From: DASWJQ01 sp036397095
GTDB taxonomy: Bacteria > Chloroflexota > Anaerolineae > Anaerolineales > E44-bin32
DNA length: 46,091 bases
Direction of reading: 5' to 3'
Assembly: GCA_036397095.1 (NCBI GenBank)
Contig: DASWJQ010000033.1
Location: forward strand, 1 to 46,091
A program made the position numbers and the translations under genes. A model generated the notes under the pieces. It saw nothing but the letters and a program-made list of their open reading frames with translations, did not search any database and was not told where the DNA came from. This document shows positions 1 through 7,949 of the stretch, one piece after another (the first letter of the stretch is position 1; the number at the start of each line of letters is the position of its first letter).

Positions 1-327
1 TCCTTTAAGTGGCTGGACATCGTGTCGGGCACGGTCGTGACGCAGGCCGACGTCAGCCTCCAGGCGGGCAATCAAAGCTGGACCTCACCATCAGGAATGG
101 GCAGCGAGGTGGCGGTGTACCTGCAGAGGACCGGCCCTCTCTCCACTTTGCCGGGCGACCTCAACCTCGACGGACAAGTCGATGTCGTCGACGTACAGCT
201 CGGCGCCAATGCCGTCCTTGGCTTGGAGACTGATCCGGGGATCCTGGACCGCGCCGACGTCAACGACGATGGTCAACTCGACATCCTCGATGTGCAGAGC
301 ATCGTGAACCTGGTCTTGCTCGGGTAG
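1..327 (+). CDS. Dockerin type I-bearing protein, C-terminal end (5' truncated by window edge)
   Basis: The frame is open from the first base, so the gene starts upstream; 108 residues are visible. The last ~65 residues form a dockerin type I module: two calcium-loop repeats of the DxNxDGxxxxxD kind (GDLNLDGQVDVVD and ADVNDDGQLDILD), each followed by a short helix (VQLGANAVLG, VQSIVNLVLLG). Dockerins bind cohesin modules and dock secreted enzymes or proteins to a scaffold outside the cell. The part before the module looks like the end of a beta-sandwich domain (VVTQADVSLQAGNQSW) and cannot be assigned. The next gene, 68 nt downstream on the same strand, encodes a cohesin domain, so the two products may bind each other. 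What the dockerin carries upstream is not visible. Confidence 0.85.
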   Translation, partial: SFKWLDIVSGTVVTQADVSLQAGNQSWTSPSGMGSEVAVYLQRTGPLSTLPGDLNLDGQVDVVDVQLGANAVLGLETDPGILDRADVNDDGQLDILDVQSIVNLVLLG

Positions 328-395
328 CCGATGGTGATAGCCGGTCGTTCGGACAGACGGTGCAGAGCGAATACCCGGGGGAGGAGCCTGGCCCG

Positions 396-1559
396 GTGAA
401 ACAATCGGCGTTGGTCCTGGTGTTGAGTGCGCTGCTTTGGAACCCCCTCGGGATCCAGGCGAGCGGCGGAGTCCAACTCTCTGCGGGGAGCGCCTCCGGT
501 GACCCTGGCGACACAGTCACGATACCGATCTCCATCGACTCGGCGAGCGGTGTTGAAGTCTCGGGCTTGAACTTCGACCTTTCGTTCGACGCCTCTCGTC
601 TCACTTTGGACCACGTCTCGGCTGGTCCAGCGGCGACGAGTGCGGAGAAATCCGTGTCCAGCTCTACACCTTCCTCCGGGACAGTCCGGGTCATCGTATT
701 TGGGTTGAACCAGACGGCGATTCCCGACGGGACGTTGGTCAATGTCTTCTTCGAGATTAAGGCAGGCTCCGCTCCGGGCACGATCGCTCTACCGCTGGGC
801 AACGCCGCCGCCTCGTCGCCGGCCGGATCGAGTGTCCCAATCAGCACGAGCGCCGGCTCGCTGACGATCCAGGCGCCTCCACCCACGGCCGTGCCGACAT
901 CCTCCGCGACCAGCACACTAACCCCGAGCCCCCTCCCAACCAACACAGCCACCGCCACCAAGACTTCGACCGCCGCAAACACGGCGGTGCCTACAACGAC
1001 CATTGCTCCCAGCGGGACCGTGCCCCCCTCACCGACTCCTACCTCTTCCCAGATACCGCCGACGGCTTCCCCCACTCAGCCCGGGCCAACGGCCACCAAC
1101 ACGCAGCTCTCCGCCACGGCGACCGGCGCCCAAGGCAGCCCTACTACGACGAGAACGGAGCTGCCGGGTTCGCCGACAATCCCGCCAGCCACGGGCACGC
1201 CAACCGTTTCCGACCCGCGGGCCGGCCGGGAGCCAACGGCAACTCAACGATCCAATCCACTCTCGCCCCGTCGCGGTGGTGAGGGTATGACTCTCGACGA
1301 GGCGGTAGCCGCCACCGCGACCGAGCTGGCGCGCTTCGATGCCTCCGTGCAAGCAACGGCGACGGCGCTCGCCGAGGGCGTTTCGGGGCGCTCGGATCAA
1401 GGCGCCGGCCCGCTCGGCCTCGGTGGCTCCCTGGCAGGCATCGTCGACGCGATCCGAGAGCTGGCATTGGGCGAGGTCGGTGAGGCCATCCTCTGGGTGA
1501 TTATGGTCCTCGACGCCGCATTGACCCTCGCTTTCTTCCGCATTCTGCTCATCCGATAG
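396..1559 (+). CDS. Cohesin-domain surface protein with Thr/Pro linker and C-terminal membrane anchor
   Basis: 387 residues. The GTG at 396 is chosen because GGGGGAGGAG lies about 9 nt upstream and a signal peptide follows (MKQSALVLVLSALLWNPLG); an in-frame GTG at 360 would add 12 charged residues before it. Residues ~26-160 form a cohesin-type beta-sandwich (start VQLSAGSASGDPGDTVTIPI, then GLNFDLSFDASRL and GTLVNVFFEI). Residues ~165-300 are a low-complexity Pro/Thr/Ser linker with TPTPT-like repeats. Near the end comes an Ala/Thr helix and a hydrophobic segment (ILWVIMVLDAALTLAFFRILL) with a final Arg. No LPXTG motif is present, so anchoring is by the membrane segment. Cohesins bind dockerins, and a dockerin protein ends just upstream. 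The role is probably display of a dockerin partner on the cell surface; the substrate is unknown. Confidence 0.82.
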   Translation: MKQSALVLVLSALLWNPLGIQASGGVQLSAGSASGDPGDTVTIPISIDSASGVEVSGLNFDLSFDASRLTLDHVSAGPAATSAEKSVSSSTPSSGTVRVIVFGLNQTAIPDGTLVNVFFEIKAGSAPGTIALPLGNAAASSPAGSSVPISTSAGSLTIQAPPPTAVPTSSATSTLTPSPLPTNTATATKTSTAANTAVPTTTIAPSGTVPPSPTPTSSQIPPTASPTQPGPTATNTQLSATATGAQGSPTTTRTELPGSPTIPPATGTPTVSDPRAGREPTATQRSNPLSPRRGGEGMTLDEAVAATATELARFDASVQATATALAEGVSGRSDQGAGPLGLGGSLAGIVDAIRELALGEVGEAILWVIMVLDAALTLAFFRILLIR

Positions 1560-1680
1560 CGCCCAGGCAGCTGGCAGTAAGACCTATGGTCCATTTTCCG
1601 CTTGAAGGGAACTGCTACCCCGGCAACCCTGCCAATCCGGTTGCGAGCGGGGGCGGCCGAACCGGCCATCGAGCACACCA

Positions 1681-1712
1681 AAAGACCCGCCTCGAGAGTG
1701 AGGCGGGTCTTT
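1681..1712. terminator. Bidirectional intrinsic terminator between convergent genes
   Basis: A perfect 13-bp inverted repeat, AAAGACCCGCCTC and GAGGCGGGTCTTT, encloses a 6-nt loop. The A/T ends give a short U tract on both strands. It sits between the convergent cohesin gene (+) and the InhA-like gene (-). Confidence 0.85.
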
Positions 1713-1737
1713 GGTTGAGTGTTGTGACTCGGCGGCT

Positions 1738-2583
1738 CTACCTGCGCCTCGGTCCTCCATCGTTGAAGTTGAATTCGTAGGTGTAGTCCGCGTACTGGCT
1801 GTACCCCTCCGGTGCCTCGAACGTGACCATCATGATCACGCTGTCGGATCCGTTCAGCAGCTGGCTGAGTTCCGACATGCCTTCCTCGGTCAACTCATCC
1901 AGCCTCAGCCTAACGATGCCAAAGAGGTTGTCGGTTCCCATGTCCCGGAAGCCGACGAAGATCACCATGAAGTCGTTGTTTACCGGATTCAGTTCGGTGA
2001 TATCCACGAACGGATCGGTGCTGGACCCATCGGAGATCAAGGTGCCGTCGACGTACACATTGTCGACGAACCAGCCATCTTCGGTGAAGGCCCAGTCCGT
2101 CACGTAGCGGAAGGCGACCAGGATGTCCTGCCCGGCGTAGCCGCCCAGGTCGAAGGACATATTGATCCAGCCCCCGCTATGACCCGACAGCCCCGGCAGA
2201 TTCTCGACGACCTTCGGGTGCGCGCTCGGATCATGGACATCGGTCGTGTAGGCGTTGGCCAGGCTCGTCCATGTCTGACCTCCATCGGTTGAGACCTGGA
2301 TGAAGCCGAAGTCCCAGCCTTCCTCGATGTCATACTGCGTATCGAAGCTGAGCGTGCCTCCGCCCGGCGTTTCGAAGATGGCCCAGTTGTCGATCAGATC
2401 GCCGGTACCGCCGAACAGGACGTTCCCATCGCTCGACCACGCCGTCGGGAAGGTTGAGTAGTCCATCCCATTGAAGGTGACGCTTGCCAGTGTCTTCGGA
2501 TCCCCGTCTACCCAGATGTAGTCGGTGCCCCACGGGGGTCCGCCTGGCGTGTCAAACGCTTCTGGAATGGGCTCGGGAGCCAA
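1738..2583 (-). CDS. InhA/M6-peptidase-type C-terminal beta-sandwich protein, probably 5'-truncated
   Basis: 281 residues from a TTG at 2583, the only start available in this frame. The sequence matches the part that follows the catalytic domain in immune-inhibitor-A-like (M6) proteases: DIEEGWDFGFIQVSTDGG, then LSGHSGGWINMSFDLGGYAG, then EDGWFVDNVYVDG at residues ~85-190, followed by a ~90-residue domain. There is no HExxH site, no signal peptide and no anchor, so it cannot be a protease by itself and has no evident export route. The frame stays open upstream but has no start codon and runs into a repeat at ~2599-2660. This fits a gene whose 5' part was lost at the repeat; a free-standing small protein is less likely. 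The family match is from recall. Confidence 0.6.
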   Translation of the reverse strand: MAPEPIPEAFDTPGGPPWGTDYIWVDGDPKTLASVTFNGMDYSTFPTAWSSDGNVLFGGTGDLIDNWAIFETPGGGTLSFDTQYDIEEGWDFGFIQVSTDGGQTWTSLANAYTTDVHDPSAHPKVVENLPGLSGHSGGWINMSFDLGGYAGQDILVAFRYVTDWAFTEDGWFVDNVYVDGTLISDGSSTDPFVDITELNPVNNDFMVIFVGFRDMGTDNLFGIVRLRLDELTEEGMSELSQLLNGSDSVIMMVTFEAPEGYSQYADYTYEFNFNDGGPRRR

Positions 2584-2598
2584 CCAGCCTTTCTGGCC

Positions 2599-2660
2599 CG
2601 AGCCTTTCGACGAGCTCAGGACGGGCTTTCTTGAAGGGTCGTCGAAGTGTGGTCGAAGGG
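2599..2660. repeat. Short dispersed repeat of the PFDELR/PFDKLR type
   Basis: The segment contains the inverted repeat TTCGACGA (2606-2613) and TCGTCGAA (2639-2646) around a 25-nt centre with GAGCTCAGGAC. Read on the plus strand it gives PFDELRTG. I recall such PFDKLR-like strings as small interspersed repeats in many environmental bacterial genomes. It abuts the broken 5' end of the InhA-like gene. Only one copy lies in this window. Confidence 0.5.
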
Positions 2661-2727
2661 AACGCAGGTTCGGACGGGTGATCGGTAATACGAACCAAGG
2701 GACAGAGATTTGGGATTGGGGTCTTGC

Positions 2728-2758
2728 GCCTGGTGCCTGGTGCCTGGCGCCTGGTGCC
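2728..2758. repeat. Heptanucleotide tandem repeat, four copies
   Basis: Four 7-bp units follow each other: GCCTGGT, GCCTGGT, GCCTGGC, GCCTGGT, then a partial GCC. A GGGATTGGGG stretch just upstream (2713-2721) recalls the heptamers of the spacer near 26,890. These resemble the short tandem heptamer repeats known from cyanobacteria (recall). They fill the space between the InhA-like fragment and the DNPH1-like gene. Confidence 0.7.
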
Positions 2759-2768
2759 TACCGCTGGC

Positions 2769-3188
2769 CTAGCCCAGTTGTTCCAGGAACCGGTCAACGA
2801 GCGCCAGGGCATCGGCGGCTTGATCGTAGTCGCCAACGACCATACCGGGGCGATTGTTGCCCACAATCATCTTGGATACCGGCGTCCCACGGCGATGGCA
2901 GCACAGCACCGGCTTGCCCAGCTCCAGGGCGTAGGCGATTTCGTAGCCAACGCCATGCGACGGGGTGCTGACTTCGGCCACCACCACATCGCACGTCTGG
3001 ATCCAGGCGATGTCACGGGCGTAGACCTCGGCGGCGTCGACCACCTTCTCCAGGTCCATCACTTCTGGCCGGGCGAGGTGCGCGGTTGGCACCTCGTGCC
3101 CAGCGGACAACAGGTAATCGACGATCTGGCCGTAAACCTGCTCGTCCTGGCGCCCGCCCGTCAGCGAGCACGAGAAGTAAACATTCAC
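2769..3188 (-). CDS. 2-deoxynucleoside 5-phosphate N-hydrolase / nucleoside 2-deoxyribosyltransferase family (DNPH1-like)
   Basis: 139 residues. The GTG at 3188 puts the first beta strand at the start (MNVYFSCSLTGG), as in this family; AGGCGG lies ~10 nt upstream. Family signs in order: the phosphate/sugar-binding first loop VYFSCSLTGGR, the stretch RDIAWIQTCDVVVAEVS, and GVGYEIAYALELGKPVLC, where the Glu of GYEIAYA is the expected nucleophile. DNPH1-type enzymes split the glycosidic bond of deoxynucleoside monophosphates and help clear non-canonical nucleotides; deoxyribosyltransferases use the same fold for base exchange. The length and the YFSCS start favour the DNPH1/RCL type. It is transcribed alone, divergent from the cold-shock gene. 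The exact substrate cannot be told. Confidence 0.8.
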   Translation of the reverse strand: MNVYFSCSLTGGRQDEQVYGQIVDYLLSAGHEVPTAHLARPEVMDLEKVVDAAEVYARDIAWIQTCDVVVAEVSTPSHGVGYEIAYALELGKPVLCCHRRGTPVSKMIVGNNRPGMVVGDYDQAADALALVDRFLEQLG

Positions 3189-3364
3189 CTTGTTGACCGC
3201 CTGGCTTGACGTGAGGAACGGCCGATGATACCATGCCGCCCGTGTTGCTCTATGACCCCCAACCTGCGAACCAAAAAGCTGCGGCCGCCTGGGCCACTCC
3301 CGGCGGTCGCCTTCCTTATCTACAACCAGGCGCCAGCGTGGCATCGAGGCGGGAGGTACATGAG

Positions 3365-3574
3365 ATGGCCGAGCGGGCTCACGGAACCGTCAAGTGGTTC
3401 AACGTTGTCAAGGGCTATGGTTTCATCGGACAACACCAAGGCGAGGATGTGTTTGTCCATTTCAGCGCCATCCATATGGATGGCTTCCGCAAGCTCAAGC
3501 AGGGACAGCCGGTTGAGTTTGAAGTACAGGTCGGACCCAAGGGACTGCAAGCGTTTGACGTTCGCCTGATTTGA
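3365..3574 (+). CDS. Cold-shock domain protein (CspA family)
   Basis: 69 residues, the usual size. ATG at 3365 has GGGAGG at 3351-3356, 8 nt away. The single OB-fold carries GTVKWFNVVKGYGFIG (RNP1 with the exposed aromatic residues) and EDVFVHFSAI (RNP2). Such proteins bind single-stranded RNA and DNA and melt mRNA structure, not always in response to cold. A cold-inducible long 5' leader is not evident: only ~176 nt separate it from the divergent gene at 3188. It may be transcribed with the GAF gene 88 nt downstream. Confidence 0.95.
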   Translation: MAERAHGTVKWFNVVKGYGFIGQHQGEDVFVHFSAIHMDGFRKLKQGQPVEFEVQVGPKGLQAFDVRLI

Positions 3575-3662
3575 CTGTCAAAGCCATTGGCATGCCTTAG
3601 GAACAGAGTGTAGCGGCCCCCTCGACAAAAGAATGCTAAGATGGGTCCCCGAGGAGGTTCCG

Positions 3663-4268
3663 ATGGACGATCCCATCCGCCTTCTGCAACAAGAGGTCAG
3701 CCGGCTGCGCTCCGAGAATCGAGATCTCAAGGACGAGGTCTCGGTGCTGCGCTCCTCCATCATGGGCCTGATCTCACTCCAGCAATCGATTGAACAACTG
3801 GGGCCGGAGACGGACGTCATCGTGCTGTTGGATAACATCCTAGCCTCTACCCTAGAAGCGGTCGGGGCCAGCGATGGTTCCCTGCTGCTGGTCGACGATG
3901 ACACCAATGAGTTGGTCTTCGCCGTCGTCCATGGCCAGGCGCGCGATCGGCTGACCGGTTTCCGCATCCCGATCGGCGAAGGGATCGCCGGTTGGGTGGC
4001 CGCCGAGCGCAAACCGGCCGTCGTCGAGGATGCCGCGGCCGATCATCGCTTCTCACCCCGGGTCGATCAAACCTTCGATTTTCAGACCCGCTCGGTGGCT
4101 GCTGTTCCGCTGGTTTACGATGAACGCATCCTTGGTGTGATCGAAGCGGTCAACAAGACTTACGATCGCGAGTTCACCGAGGATGATCGGCTGCTGCTTC
4201 AGGTGATCGGGCAGCTGGCCAGCGAAGCCATCGCTCTCGCCGAACGCTTCGCCGAAGCCGACGTTTAG
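3663..4268 (+). CDS. Single-GAF-domain protein with N-terminal coiled coil
   Basis: 201 residues. ATG at 3663 is preceded by GAGGAGG at 3651-3657. Residues ~1-35 are a heptad-rich helix (RLLQQEVSRLRSENRDLKDEVSVLR) suited to dimer formation. Residues ~50-195 are a GAF domain: ILASTLEAVGASDGSLLLVD, then PIGEGIAGWVAAERKPAVVEDA, VAAVPLVYDERILGVIEAVNK, and a closing helix LLLQVIGQLASEAIALAE. No output domain follows, so it is a stand-alone sensor or adaptor that would have to act on a partner. No chromophore cysteine stands out. It ends with TAG at 4266-4268 directly against the convergent pheT stop. Confidence 0.85.
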   Translation: MDDPIRLLQQEVSRLRSENRDLKDEVSVLRSSIMGLISLQQSIEQLGPETDVIVLLDNILASTLEAVGASDGSLLLVDDDTNELVFAVVHGQARDRLTGFRIPIGEGIAGWVAAERKPAVVEDAAADHRFSPRVDQTFDFQTRSVAAVPLVYDERILGVIEAVNKTYDREFTEDDRLLLQVIGQLASEAIALAERFAEADV

Positions 4269-6803
4269 CTACCCCCGTAGTTCAGCCCCCAGTTCGTCGG
4301 CCAAGGCAGCCACGATTCGCGCCCGCACCAGGGCCACCTCATCATCAGTCAAGGTGCGATCCTGCGCCTGGTAGACCAGCGAGTACGCCAAGCTCTTGCG
4401 CCCTGGCGTCAGTTGATCGCCCGCGTACAAATCGAAAAGCCGCACGCCTGCCAGCAATTCCCCGGCGGCCTGGCGGATGGCAGCCTCGACGGCCGCCGCC
4501 GTCATCCCCTCATCAACAACCACCGCCAGGTCCTCCAACACCGGCGGGTAGGCAGACACAGGTTCGACCGAGTAGCGACCTTTGGCCTGCGCCAGCAGCG
4601 GCCGCAGGTCGAGATCGGCGGCCAGCAGCGGTGCCGCCTCTAGTCCATATTGGCGCACAACTTGAGGGTGCAGCTCGCCGATCACACCTATTTGCTCCTC
4701 GCCGAGCCACACCCCGGCTGTCTTGCCTGGGTGGAACGAGACGTGGTCGGCCTGGCGGATGGCGAAGCTCTCCACATGCAGCCCCTCGAGCAGGGATTGC
4801 ACGACGCCCTTCAGGTCGAAATAGTCCATCAACCGGTCCGAACTGCCCGACCAGGTTGGCGGATGGCGCCGGCCGTATATGGCAATCACCAAGCGCGGCT
4901 GTTCGTCCGGCAAGTCGGCTTCTGATTCTAGCAGGTAGACCGGCCCGACTTCGAAGACGGCTACCCGCTCCCGGTGACGGGCATTGCTCTCGACGACCTC
5001 GAGCACGCTCGCCAGCAGGCTGTGGCGCATGCTCGTCCGTTCGCTGGTGATCGGATTGGCCAGTGTGACGTAGGGGCGCTCGTCTGGTGAGGCCTCCGGC
5101 GGCAGGACACGGCGCTCACGTTCGGGCGTAGTCAGCCGATAGGTGACGATTTCCTGCAGCCCAAGTTTGACCAGGATATCCCGGATCTGTTCCTCACGTT
5201 CCAGCGCCACATCTGGCGGTTGTGTGGGGATCTCCTCGGCCAGCAACCGCGCCGGGATCCGGTCATAACCGTACATCCTGGCAATTTCTTCCATCATGTC
5301 TGCCATGCCGATCAAATCGGCCCCGATGTCCAGCCGGTGATCGGGCGCCGTGACGGTCACCTGATCCCCATCGACCTGGACGGTGAACTCGAGACGCACC
5401 AACAGCTGAGCAACCTGTTCGGCGCTCAGATCCAGACCCAACCAGCGCTGCACCTGGCCGAGGTCGAAGCTGACGGCGGCCGGCGCCGGCGGCTTGGGGT
5501 ACGAATCCAGCAGGCCGGCAGCGATGGTGCCGTCCGCCCAGGCGTGCATCCGCTTGAGGCCCAGCCGGACGCCGCGTTCGGCCATCGCCGGATGAACGCC
5601 ACGCGAGAAGCGATAGCCGGCCTCGGTCGATACGTTCTGCGCCGACATGGTGCGCCGCATGTTGATGTACTCCCAGGCAGCTCCCTCAAGCAGCACGTTG
5701 CGGGTGCCGTCGTGTACCTCGGTCTCAGCACCACCGATCACGCCACCGATGGAAAGTGCGCCGGCGATGTCGGTCACCAGGACGGTGAAGTCGTCCAGGG
5801 TCCGCTCGACCTCGTCAAGCGTGGTCAGCTCTTCCCCCTGCTTGGCCGTCCGCGTGATAATCGTTGGCGGCTTGCCACCGGCCCGTTCGACCAGCAGGTC
5901 ATAGTCGAATGCGTGCAGCGGCTGGCCCAGCTCGAGCATGACGTAGTTGGTGGCATCGACCACGTTGTTAATCGGCCGGACACCGGCCAGGCGCAGGCGG
6001 CGCTGCACCCAGTACGGGCTGGGCGCCACTTCGATGTTCTCCAGCAGCCCCAAAACAAAGCGCGGATTCAGATCTGGGTCGCGGATCTCCAGGTTGACGC
6101 GCCCCTCGATGGCTGGGCCCTGGCCCTCAAGGCTCAGATCCGGCTGGCGCAACGGCTGCTCCAGCACGGCGGCCGTCTCGCGGGCCACGCCCAGGATGCT
6201 GGCATTGCGCGCCATGTTGGGCGTAATGGCGATGTCGAGGACGGCATCCCCCATGTATACAGCCAAGGGTGTGCCGGGGATGGCATCATCATCCAGAACG
6301 ATAATGCCCTCATGCTCCTCGGAGATCCCCAGTTCCTTCTCTGAACAGACCATCGATGACGATTCCACGCCGCGGATCTTCATCGGCTTGAGCGTCATCA
6401 ACTGCCAGCCGGGTTGGTGCCCGTCGAACAGGGTCGACTCCTTGCGCGCGTAAGCCACCTTGACTGGCTTCTCGAACGCGTGACCTTTGTGCGCAAGCAG
6501 ATTGGGGGCACCGGTCAGGACGGTGTGCACCTGGTCGCCGTCAAACAGCTGGCACAGGACCAGCCGGTCGGCGTTCGGGTGCGGATCGACCTGTCGGATT
6601 TCCCCAACAACGATCTTGTCCGGGTCCCAACCCAGGCCGCTGACCGCAGTTTCTACCGGACCGCTGTCTTCGCTCGGCAGGGGGAGGCCGACGAAACGAA
6701 CCTCCTCGACCTCCAAACCGGCCAGGGTAAGTCGGCGAACCAGCTCAAGCACTGGCAAGTCAATGTCAACGTAGTCGCGTAACCATGAAATCGGGACTTT
6801 CAT
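4269..6803 (-). CDS. pheT: Phenylalanine--tRNA ligase beta subunit
   Basis: 844 residues, slightly longer than the usual ~800. It forms the alpha2-beta2 enzyme that charges tRNA-Phe in the cytoplasm. Domains in order: the typical start MKVPISWLRDYVDI; the tRNA-binding EMAP/OB domain (~40-205, VVGEIRQVDPHPNADRLVLCQL); the B3/4 editing domain (~240-430, NNVVDATNYVMLELGQPLHAFD, VSTEAGYRFSRGVHP); the B5 domain (~440-520); the catalytic-like core (~520-710); and the anticodon-binding FDX-ACB domain at the end (SAYPPVLEDLAVVVDEGM, SLAYSLVYQ). GAGGAG lies 8 nt before the ATG. It follows pheS by 55 nt in one operon under the T-box leader. Confidence 0.97.
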   Translation of the reverse strand: MKVPISWLRDYVDIDLPVLELVRRLTLAGLEVEEVRFVGLPLPSEDSGPVETAVSGLGWDPDKIVVGEIRQVDPHPNADRLVLCQLFDGDQVHTVLTGAPNLLAHKGHAFEKPVKVAYARKESTLFDGHQPGWQLMTLKPMKIRGVESSSMVCSEKELGISEEHEGIIVLDDDAIPGTPLAVYMGDAVLDIAITPNMARNASILGVARETAAVLEQPLRQPDLSLEGQGPAIEGRVNLEIRDPDLNPRFVLGLLENIEVAPSPYWVQRRLRLAGVRPINNVVDATNYVMLELGQPLHAFDYDLLVERAGGKPPTIITRTAKQGEELTTLDEVERTLDDFTVLVTDIAGALSIGGVIGGAETEVHDGTRNVLLEGAAWEYINMRRTMSAQNVSTEAGYRFSRGVHPAMAERGVRLGLKRMHAWADGTIAAGLLDSYPKPPAPAAVSFDLGQVQRWLGLDLSAEQVAQLLVRLEFTVQVDGDQVTVTAPDHRLDIGADLIGMADMMEEIARMYGYDRIPARLLAEEIPTQPPDVALEREEQIRDILVKLGLQEIVTYRLTTPERERRVLPPEASPDERPYVTLANPITSERTSMRHSLLASVLEVVESNARHRERVAVFEVGPVYLLESEADLPDEQPRLVIAIYGRRHPPTWSGSSDRLMDYFDLKGVVQSLLEGLHVESFAIRQADHVSFHPGKTAGVWLGEEQIGVIGELHPQVVRQYGLEAAPLLAADLDLRPLLAQAKGRYSVEPVSAYPPVLEDLAVVVDEGMTAAAVEAAIRQAAGELLAGVRLFDLYAGDQLTPGRKSLAYSLVYQAQDRTLTDDEVALVRARIVAALADELGAELRG

Positions 6804-6858
6804 TTGGGTGCTCCTCGCGAACCGCTTACACGCTTCTTGGCATCACGTTCCGCACAGC

Positions 6859-7884
6859 CTAGAACTGCTCAAGGAAGCGAAGATCATTCGCCCAAAAGTA
6901 GCGGATGTCATCAATCCGGTGCTGAAGCATCTTGACCCGTTCGGGTCCCATGCCAAAGGCGAAGCCCGAGTAGACCTCGGGGTCATAGCCGCCGTTGCGC
7001 AGCACTACCGGGTGGACCATGCCTGATCCCAGGATTTCGAGCCAACCGGTCTTCTTGCAGACCGAACACCCCGCGCCAGCGCAGACAAAGCACTCAACGT
7101 CCAACTCGGCCGACGGTTCGGTGAATGGGAAGTGGGACGCCCGGAATCGGGTCCGGACACCGGCGCCAAACATCCGCTCGGCGAAGGCAATCAGCGTGCC
7201 CTTTAGATCTGTGAAGGTGATGCTGCGCCCGATGGCCAACCCTTCGACTTGGTTGAACTGAATCTCAATGCGAGCCGAGATTTGTTCGTAGCGGTAACAC
7301 ATGCCCGGCAGGACGACACGGATCGGGGCGGGCGCCCGCTCGCGCATCACGTGGATCTGACCCGGCGAAGTATGGGTCCGCAGGATGACCGTCGGTTGGG
7401 TGGTGTAGAAGGTGTCCCACATGTCGCGCGCCGGGTGGTGCTCGGGCATGTTGAGCAGTCCGAAGTTCAGCTCGTCGGTCTCAACCTCCCGCGAGCGATA
7501 GACCTCGAAACCCATCTGGCGCCAGACGGCCAAGATCTGGCGCAGCACTTGTGTTGCAGGGTGCAGCCGGCCGACCGGCAAAGGGCGGCCCGGCAGGGTC
7601 ACGTCCAACTGCTGCTGTTCGAGCGCCTCTGCCAGTGCCCGCGTGCGAATGGCCTCGACCTGCGCAGCATGCGCTTGTTCCAGGGCCGTTTTGATCTCGT
7701 TGACCCGGCGGCCTGCAACCGGCCGCTCCTCCGGCGCCAGCTCGGGAAGCTGGGTGAGCGCCTGAGTCAGCTGCGCCGATTTCCCCAGCCACTTCTGCTT
7801 CCAGCGCTGCAGGTCGTCGGCGCTGTCGATCCGTTTCAACTCGGCCAACGCCTCTTGCTCGGACTTTGCCAGTTGGTCCAACAT
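6859..7884 (-). CDS. pheS: Phenylalanine--tRNA ligase alpha subunit
   Basis: 341 residues from the ATG at 7884, which has GGGAGG 5 nt upstream; longer in-frame starts (to 8001) would run into the T-box terminator and are rejected. Residues ~1-90 are the coiled-coil N-terminus; from ~110 comes the class II aminoacyl-tRNA synthetase core: motif 1 around HPATQVLRQILAVWRQMGFEV, motif 2 MCYRYEQISARIEIQFNQVEG, and motif 3 GFAFGMGPERVKML. It binds Phe, ATP and the tRNA acceptor end. An unusual feature is a Cys-rich stretch, CFVCAGAGCSVCKKTG, which may bind zinc. First gene of pheS-pheT. Confidence 0.96.
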   Translation of the reverse strand: MLDQLAKSEQEALAELKRIDSADDLQRWKQKWLGKSAQLTQALTQLPELAPEERPVAGRRVNEIKTALEQAHAAQVEAIRTRALAEALEQQQLDVTLPGRPLPVGRLHPATQVLRQILAVWRQMGFEVYRSREVETDELNFGLLNMPEHHPARDMWDTFYTTQPTVILRTHTSPGQIHVMRERAPAPIRVVLPGMCYRYEQISARIEIQFNQVEGLAIGRSITFTDLKGTLIAFAERMFGAGVRTRFRASHFPFTEPSAELDVECFVCAGAGCSVCKKTGWLEILGSGMVHPVVLRNGGYDPEVYSGFAFGMGPERVKMLQHRIDDIRYFWANDLRFLEQF

Positions 7885-7917
7885 GCCCGCCTCCCGCAGT
7901 GTCATCCGCCATGAAAC

Positions 7918-7949
7918 AAAAAACCCCTCGCCCGGCAAGGGACGAGAGG
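7918..7949 (-). terminator. T-box conditional terminator upstream of pheS
   Basis: On the minus strand CCTCTCG pairs with CGAGGGG (one G-T pair), enclosing an inner CCC/GGG with a TTGCC loop, followed by six U residues (7918-7923). This is the terminator arm of the T-box; the T-box motif at 7956-7970 would form the competing antiterminator. Confidence 0.85.

Noticed and set aside
5220..6344. Long plus-strand open frame of 374 codons
   Set aside because: It is antisense to pheT, has no family resemblance, and owes its length to GC-rich codon bias.
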